Below are positions 60,613 through 64,000 of a DNA stretch of 64,000 bases, piece after piece. A program made the translations under genes and the position numbers. The first letter of the stretch is position 1, and each line of letters opens with the position of its first letter. The DNA comes from SVTX01 sp045660325 (GTDB lineage: Bacteria; Bacillota; Clostridia; Oscillospirales; CAG-272). Below the pieces are notes generated by a model, which saw nothing but the letters and a program-made list of their open reading frames with translations, had not been told where the DNA came from and made no database searches. The stretch lies in contig JAZRDO010000034.1 in assembly GCA_045660325.1 (NCBI GenBank), positions 1 through 64,000 of the forward strand. Reading direction: 5' to 3'.

Positions 60613-61380
60613 TTAGTTTGAGTTGAGAATATAGTGAATACCGCTTACAATGTGCTTGTCCCACCATTTCCACGTGTGATCGCCCGCACTTACGCTGAAA
60701 TTGTGAGGAACACCGAATTCACAAAGCAGCTCGTGAAATCTTACGCTTGAATCAAGAAGGTCGTCACTCTCGCCGCACCAGATGAACATCTTGGGGAATT
60801 TTTGTCCCTTCTCATGCGCCTTGCGAGCCAAAACGTAGAGGTCGTGCTCGGTGCCGCGAAGATGTGTTACACTCTGAAGATCACGGTCGAATATCGCGCG
60901 CCATTCGGTAAGAAGGTTTTCTCTGTGAGGACTTGCAATATCCATTGACGCAGAGAGCGCGATGCATGAGCCAAAAGTCTCGGGGCAGGTGAGCGCCGCC
61001 TTTACAGCTCCGTAGCCGCCCATGGAAAGACCGCCTATAATAACGTCCTCGCGAGTTGTAGAAAGATTGCGGAAGAAGTTCGGAACAACTGTCGTAAGCT
61101 CACGGCAAATAAAGGAAAAATAGGGAATTCCGCCGATCGTATCTGTGTACCAGCTTCTTTCGACCGCAGGCATAACCACCGCGATGTTGAAATCCTCGGC
61201 ATATCGCTCAATTGACGTTTGTCTTACCCAGCCCGCATGATTGTCGCCAAGCCCGTGGAGAAGATAAAGGGTTTTGTATTTCTCGTCGGGATGATCCTTC
61301 GCCCTGTCGGGTATGATCACGTTTATTGAAATATGTCGTTCAAGGAGAGTTGAATAATACTGCATTTCAAAAAAAGCCAT
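60613..61380 (-). CDS. esterase D-type alpha/beta hydrolase
   Basis: A 255-residue esterase of the tributyrin/acetyl-ester type. It has TLYLLHGLGDNHAGWV (oxyanion region), the nucleophile elbow GLSMGGYGAVKA, Asp in GESDDLLDSS and His in AGDHTWKWWDKH. No signal peptide, so cytoplasmic. It is close to family members that deacetylate sugars or short acyl esters. GAGGTG lies 6 nt before the ATG. Single gene with its own promoter. Confidence 0.9.
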   Translation of the reverse strand: MAFFEMQYYSTLLERHISINVIIPDRAKDHPDEKYKTLYLLHGLGDNHAGWVRQTSIERYAEDFNIAVVMPAVERSWYTDTIGGIPYFSFICRELTTVVPNFFRNLSTTREDVIIGGLSMGGYGAVKAALTCPETFGSCIALSASMDIASPHRENLLTEWRAIFDRDLQSVTHLRGTEHDLYVLARKAHEKGQKFPKMFIWCGESDDLLDSSVRFHELLCEFGVPHNFSVSAGDHTWKWWDKHIVSGIHYILNSN

Positions 61381-61411
61381 TGTTTACACCTCGCAAAGTA
61401 GTTTACAGTTA

Positions 61412-61440
61412 ATTATATCATAAATTGAAGCCTTTCGCAA
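61412..61440 (-). promoter_or_regulatory. sigma-A promoter of the esterase gene
   Basis: Minus strand TTGCGA (61440-61435), 17-nt spacer, TATAAT (61417-61412). Confidence 0.7.
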
Positions 61441-61455
61441 TACCTAATATAAAAA

Positions 61456-61482
61456 TCCCCCGCCCGAGAGCGAGGGGTTTTT
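61456..61482 (-). terminator. probable terminator of the DUF308 gene
   Basis: Read leftward: a C-rich arm, CTCT loop, G-rich arm with a 2-nt bulge, then AUUUUUAU. The stem is imperfect but well placed, 9 nt past the stop. Confidence 0.5.
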
Positions 61483-61490
61483 ATGTTGAA

Positions 61491-61949
61491 TTACTTCTTG
61501 AGAGCACCGATAAGACCGATAACTCCGTCGATCGCGAGGAAAATACCTACGGCAAGGATGATCCAGCCCGAGAGGTTTCCGAATGCAAGACCGATACCGA
61601 GAACTACTGTAAGTATTGCGAAAACGATTTCAAGCGCGTTCTTTCTCTTCTTCTGAAGGATGTTGATAAGTGCGATTACACCCTTAATAGCGATGAGTAC
61701 ACCGAGAACGATAAGAACTATCTTAACTGCCAACCAACCGAGAGCGATAATGGCGATACCTATAATAAGGCTGATCGCGCCACCTACGAAGTTCTTCTTG
61801 ATAAGGTCAAGAATACCCGAGATGATGAACAGTACGCCTGCGATTGTCATAGCCCAACCGAGTGCCTCGTTGCGGAATACTGCAAGAAGTACACCGATTA
61901 CGATGTAGAGAAGAGAGGAGAAGAGCTCATTTTTCTGTCTTTTTGCCAT
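61491..61949 (-). CDS. DUF308 (HdeD-like) membrane protein
   Basis: A 152-residue protein with six short hydrophobic segments in three hairpins (IVIGVLLAVF, IAGVLFIISGILDLI, IIGIAIIALGWLAV, IVLGVLIAIKGVIALI, and two more), each ending in a Gly-x-x-x-Leu pattern. This is the DUF308/HdeD layout. Function unknown; HdeD has been linked to acid stress in Escherichia coli. A basic, hydrophilic N-terminus (MAKRQKNE) faces the cytoplasm. AAGGAG lies 7 nt before the ATG. Confidence 0.85.
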   Translation of the reverse strand: MAKRQKNELFSSLLYIVIGVLLAVFRNEALGWAMTIAGVLFIISGILDLIKKNFVGGAISLIIGIAIIALGWLAVKIVLIVLGVLIAIKGVIALINILQKKRKNALEIVFAILTVVLGIGLAFGNLSGWIILAVGIFLAIDGVIGLIGALKK

Positions 61950-61981
61950 TTTTATACTCCTTTCGGGATTATGTTAATAAA

Positions 61982-62010
61982 ATTATAGCATACTTTTTGG
62001 CGTTTATCAA
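61982..62010 (-). promoter_or_regulatory. sigma-A promoter of the DUF308 gene
   Basis: Minus strand TTGATA (62010-62005), 17-nt spacer, TATAAT (61987-61982). Confidence 0.8.
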
Positions 62011-62047
62011 TCTTTTTTTAACTTTTCTTCCATATTTTTCAAAACTG

Positions 62048-62076
62048 TTGACAAAACTTAAAAATCGGTATATAAT
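62048..62076 (+). promoter_or_regulatory. consensus sigma-A promoter of the LuxR-type regulator gene
   Basis: TTGACA (62048-62053), 17-nt spacer, TATAAT (62071-62076), 40 nt before the ATG. Confidence 0.9.
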
Positions 62077-62087
62077 TAAAAGGTAAA

Positions 62088-62105
62088 TATTCGCAATTAC
62101 GAATA
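62088..62105. promoter_or_regulatory. inverted repeat TATTCG-N6-CGAATA, candidate operator
   Basis: A perfect 6+6 bp inverted repeat in the leader, starting 11 bp after the -10. Its core TTCGC-N5-CGAA also occurs three times just after the regulator gene (63350-63432). The position suits autoregulation. Confidence 0.55.
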
Positions 62106-62116
62106 GGAGAATGATA

Positions 62117-63334
62117 ATGGAATTTATTACCGTAAAGGAAGCTGCGGAAAAATGGGGCGTAAGTGTACGCCGAGTACAGATACTCTGCAGTCAGGACAGA
62201 ATCAAGGGCGCTTACCGCTTCGGTAAATCGTATATGATTCCCGCAGAGGCAATTCTGCCGAATGCGAGAAGAACCGAGGAAGAGAAGCTGCCGATGCCCA
62301 GAAAATGTCCGTTCCTTGATATGACGGATCTGTATAATAAGGTGGGCGGCGCAGATGAATGCTCCGAGATGCTCATAAACCGTCCCGAAGCGCACGCGCT
62401 TTTCGAGGCGCAGATTGCATATAGACGTGGCGAAATAGATAAGATTTACGATAAGGCGAGATTTTTCTTGAATACCAAGTCGGGCTTCTTTGCGATCCTC
62501 GGCGGAGGTATGCTGCTTGCTCAGTGCGCTATTTGGCGCGGAGATATAACCCTTTGGAATGAAGCAAAGAAGCATATTTGCGAAGCGCCCTGCGAAACGA
62601 AGGAGCAAAGAGAGCTTATTTCTTTGGCCCTCGCCATAATCGACAGCTCGGTTTATGATAATAAGGACTATCCCGATTGGTTTACACGCGGTAATTTTGA
62701 AAAGCTCCCCTCCGACGCGCACCCTGCCGCAAAGGTGTTTTACGTAAAATATCTTTATATGGCGGCGTTTGCGATAGCCTCGGGTCAGATTTCTATTGAA
62801 GGCGTTCAGGGCTTGGCGCTTATGAGAATGATACCGAATACTATTGAGCCCCTGATCTCACAGGCGGTAGTAGATAAAACCGTTATACCTGAAATTTACT
62901 TAAGAATGTCCTGTGCGGTGGCTTATCATAACACGGGCTTTAAGGAAAGAGCCATTGAGCATCTTGATAAGGCGATCTCACTGGCACTCCCCGACAGACT
63001 TTACGGACTTCTTACGGAATACGTAAGACACTTTAACGGTCTGCTTGAGGAAAGACTTAATTTAGTTGACCCCTATGCCACACACGAGGTTATGGAGCTT
63101 TACGCGAGATACCGTCTTGGCTGGGCGAAGCTTTCAGGACAGGTCAGAAACCGTCAGATCGCTACCAATCTCACTCCCCGTGAGCACGAAATTGCAAAGC
63201 TTAAGGCATTTGGCTTCAAGCCCCGACAGATCGCCGAAATGCTTTATCTTTCCGAGTCTATGGTGCGCTTCATAATAACGCAAATAGCCAATAAAGCAAG
63301 CTGCTCCGAGAACGAATTTTCTCAAATAATTTAA
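62117..63334 (+). CDS. regulator with N-terminal excisionase-like HTH and C-terminal LuxR HTH
   Basis: A 405-residue protein. Residues 1-50 (ITVKEAAEKWGVSVRRVQIL, then RFGKSYMIPAEA) are a winged HTH_17/MerR-like domain; residues ~85-330 are helical and TPR-like (a tail of paired helices such as YHNTGFKERAIEHLDKAI); residues ~345-400 are a LuxR-type HTH (NLTPREHEIAKLKAFGFKPR, QIAEMLYLSESMVRFII). Two DNA-binding domains in one chain is unusual and may let it join two sites. The start at 62117 has AGGAG 7 nt upstream; the ATG at 62111 is only 1 nt from it. The signal sensed is unknown. Confidence 0.85.
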   Translation: MEFITVKEAAEKWGVSVRRVQILCSQDRIKGAYRFGKSYMIPAEAILPNARRTEEEKLPMPRKCPFLDMTDLYNKVGGADECSEMLINRPEAHALFEAQIAYRRGEIDKIYDKARFFLNTKSGFFAILGGGMLLAQCAIWRGDITLWNEAKKHICEAPCETKEQRELISLALAIIDSSVYDNKDYPDWFTRGNFEKLPSDAHPAAKVFYVKYLYMAAFAIASGQISIEGVQGLALMRMIPNTIEPLISQAVVDKTVIPEIYLRMSCAVAYHNTGFKERAIEHLDKAISLALPDRLYGLLTEYVRHFNGLLEERLNLVDPYATHEVMELYARYRLGWAKLSGQVRNRQIATNLTPREHEIAKLKAFGFKPRQIAEMLYLSESMVRFIITQIANKASCSENEFSQII

Positions 63335-63344
63335 TCAAAAATTC

Positions 63345-63376
63345 AAGGTGTTCGCGAAAACGAATACCTTATTTTT
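63345..63376 (+). terminator. terminator after the regulator gene, built on the first downstream repeat
   Basis: Stem AAGGTGTTCG / CGAATACCTT (one G-T pair), loop CGAAAA, then ATTTTT, 10 nt past the stop. The stem centre is the inverted-repeat unit at 63350. Confidence 0.7.
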
Positions 63377-63432
63377 GTTCAAAGTTCGCATAAACGAACA
63401 CATAATTTTTGCGAAAGTTCGCCAAAACGAAC
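63350..63432. repeat. three inverted-repeat units spaced 33-34 bp
   Basis: Units GTTCGCGAAAACGAAT (63350), GTTCGCATAAACGAAC (63384) and GTTCGCCAAAACGAAC (63417) share GTTCGC-NN-AAACGAA. The first two are followed by related spacers (ATTTTTG and AAA), so this is a degenerate 33-34 bp tandem repeat. The 354-bp gap 63335-63688 also holds two terminators and a promoter, and no supportable gene. Confidence 0.8.
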
Positions 63433-63483
63433 AAAAAACAGATAGAATTACACCTCAAAAGCTCCGAATTTAAAAAGCAGATA

Positions 63484-63525
63484 AGCAAAAATCCCTTATT
63501 CCAAAAGGGATTTTTGCTATTTTTT
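63484..63525. terminator. second strong hairpin terminator
   Basis: A 14-bp perfect stem AGCAAAAATCCCTT / AAGGGATTTTTGCT with a T-rich right flank (ATTTTTTG) and an A-rich left side. It is a back-up terminator before the next promoter. Confidence 0.8.
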
Positions 63526-63624
63526 GATTCGTTGCGGATTTGGTGTAGTAAAATGACAAAGCGTATTGCGAAAAAACCCTTCAAAATTGCAAAAAACATT
63601 GTCAAAACCCACCCCGTTTTTATA

Positions 63625-63654
63625 GTGACAAAACGCCATGCTTTGTGATAGAAT
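63625..63654 (+). promoter_or_regulatory. possible sigma-A promoter of the right-edge gene
   Basis: GTGACA (63625-63630), 18-nt spacer, TAGAAT (63649-63654), 34 nt before the GTG start. Confidence 0.5.
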
Positions 63655-63688
63655 GTTAACGTAAACAAAAGAGAAGGGAGGGCACACC

Positions 63689-64000
63689 GTGAACGGAAAA
63701 CATAAGGAAGGCGAGCTTTACAAAACAGTCGAAGCCTTTGGAAAACAATTCGATATTTACTACGGTTACTACGAGGAATACGAAAGAGAGAGTCCGTTCA
63801 ACGACCCCGTTCCCGTGTATCCCGATCTTTCAAAAAATCCCGAGTATGACGAGGGAGGAAACAGGATAGTTACTCGAATGCAGATTGCCTGTGAGAATTA
63901 CTCAGGCAGGCAAAACGAGGACAGCTGCTCCCATTGTCCGTATTTCAGGCAGGGCAAGGACCTATTCGGCATCTGCCTATGCGAGCTGAATCGTAAAAAC
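63689..64000 (+). CDS. Cys-containing small protein, N-terminal 104 residues, cut by the right edge
   Basis: A GTG start with GGGAGG 7 nt upstream opens a frame that stays open to the window end. Visible features: an aromatic, acidic stretch FDIYYGYYEEYERE, PVPVYPDLSKNPEYDEGG, and a cysteine motif (C at about residues 70, 82, 85, 97 and 99) in DSCSHCPYFRQGKDLFGICL. Cysteine spacing suggests a small zinc-binding fold. I recall similar short proteins in conjugative elements of Clostridia but cannot verify this. Codon choice (AGG, CTA, CCC) differs slightly from neighbours. Confidence 0.65.
   Translation, partial: MNGKHKEGELYKTVEAFGKQFDIYYGYYEEYERESPFNDPVPVYPDLSKNPEYDEGGNRIVTRMQIACENYSGRQNEDSCSHCPYFRQGKDLFGICLCELNRKN

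Noticed and set aside
63350..63432. A CRISPR-like array (three repeats at 33-34 bp)
   Set aside because: Spacers are similar to one another rather than unique, the repeats are short and degenerate, and no cas genes are near.
63409..63648. A 79-codon plus frame between the regulator and the right-edge gene
   Set aside because: It runs through a 14-bp terminator hairpin and across a promoter, and has no ribosome site.

Overview
The window looks like a chromosome segment from an endospore-forming, obligately fermentative Clostridia-type Firmicute, probably an uncultured gut or rumen lineage; a finer placement cannot be made from sequence alone. The pointers are a SipL-like DUF3794 spore morphogenesis protein, AddAB rather than RecBCD, rubrerythrin, many Gram-positive lipoproteins (lipobox Cys at residue 19-25), VanZ, ABC sugar transport of the MsmK/MalFG type, strong AGGAGG ribosome sites and very regular TTGaca-17-TATAAT promoters. 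No rRNA operon, IS element, prophage or CRISPR array was seen.

Layout. 1-5.3 kb: the edge of one gene, a GH39 glycosidase with an SGNH hydrolase, a tRNA-Thr/tRNA-Tyr operon followed by a pair of structured repeats and a hairpin array, an orphan sugar-binding lipoprotein and an amidase. 5.4-8.8 kb: rubrerythrin, the SipL-like gene, and three unknown small genes facing it. 8.9-11.3 kb: phosphodiesterase, murC and a small lipoprotein. 11.3-13.5 kb: a TetR-ATPase-permease exporter operon with a visible operator. 13.5-16.3 kb: a type IIA topoisomerase B subunit coupled to an orphan PduB-type microcompartment shell protein. 16.4-24.7 kb: one long operon of murD, three M42 aminopeptidases, a PLP lyase-like protein, a duplicated-domain lipoprotein and a cysteine desulfurase. 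24.7-26.1 kb: enolase. 26.1-34.8 kb: a leftward queG-like, addB, addA, HAD phosphatase operon. 34.8-37.8 kb: rlmA, a glycosyltransferase, a membrane-anchored protein and a TIGR04076 protein. 37.8-50.4 kb: a secreted 5'-nucleotidase, an RDD protein with a leader ORF, an MsmK-MalF-MalG-MalE transporter, a staphylococcal-nuclease lipoprotein and a 1075-residue modular lipoprotein. 50.5-54.2 kb: pepT, tdk, deoC and deoB. 54.3-61.9 kb: DNA repair/housekeeping genes, two MATE exporters, an iron-sulfur aldo/keto reductase, an esterase and small membrane proteins. 62-64 kb: a LuxR-type regulator flanked by four copies of a TTCGC-N5-CGAA inverted repeat, then the start of a Cys-containing protein cut by the window edge.

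Together, 37.8-54.2 kb reads as a possible extracellular nucleic-acid and oligomer scavenging neighbourhood: secreted nuclease, OB-fold lipoprotein and 5'-nucleotidase outside the cell, a binding-protein transporter, and deoxynucleoside salvage (tdk, deoB, deoC) inside. This is inference from domains and proximity. The other items most worth pursuing are the orphan PduB protein, the regulator-flanking inverted repeats, the duplicated three-way-junction element after the tRNAs, and the SipL-adjacent trio of unknown proteins.
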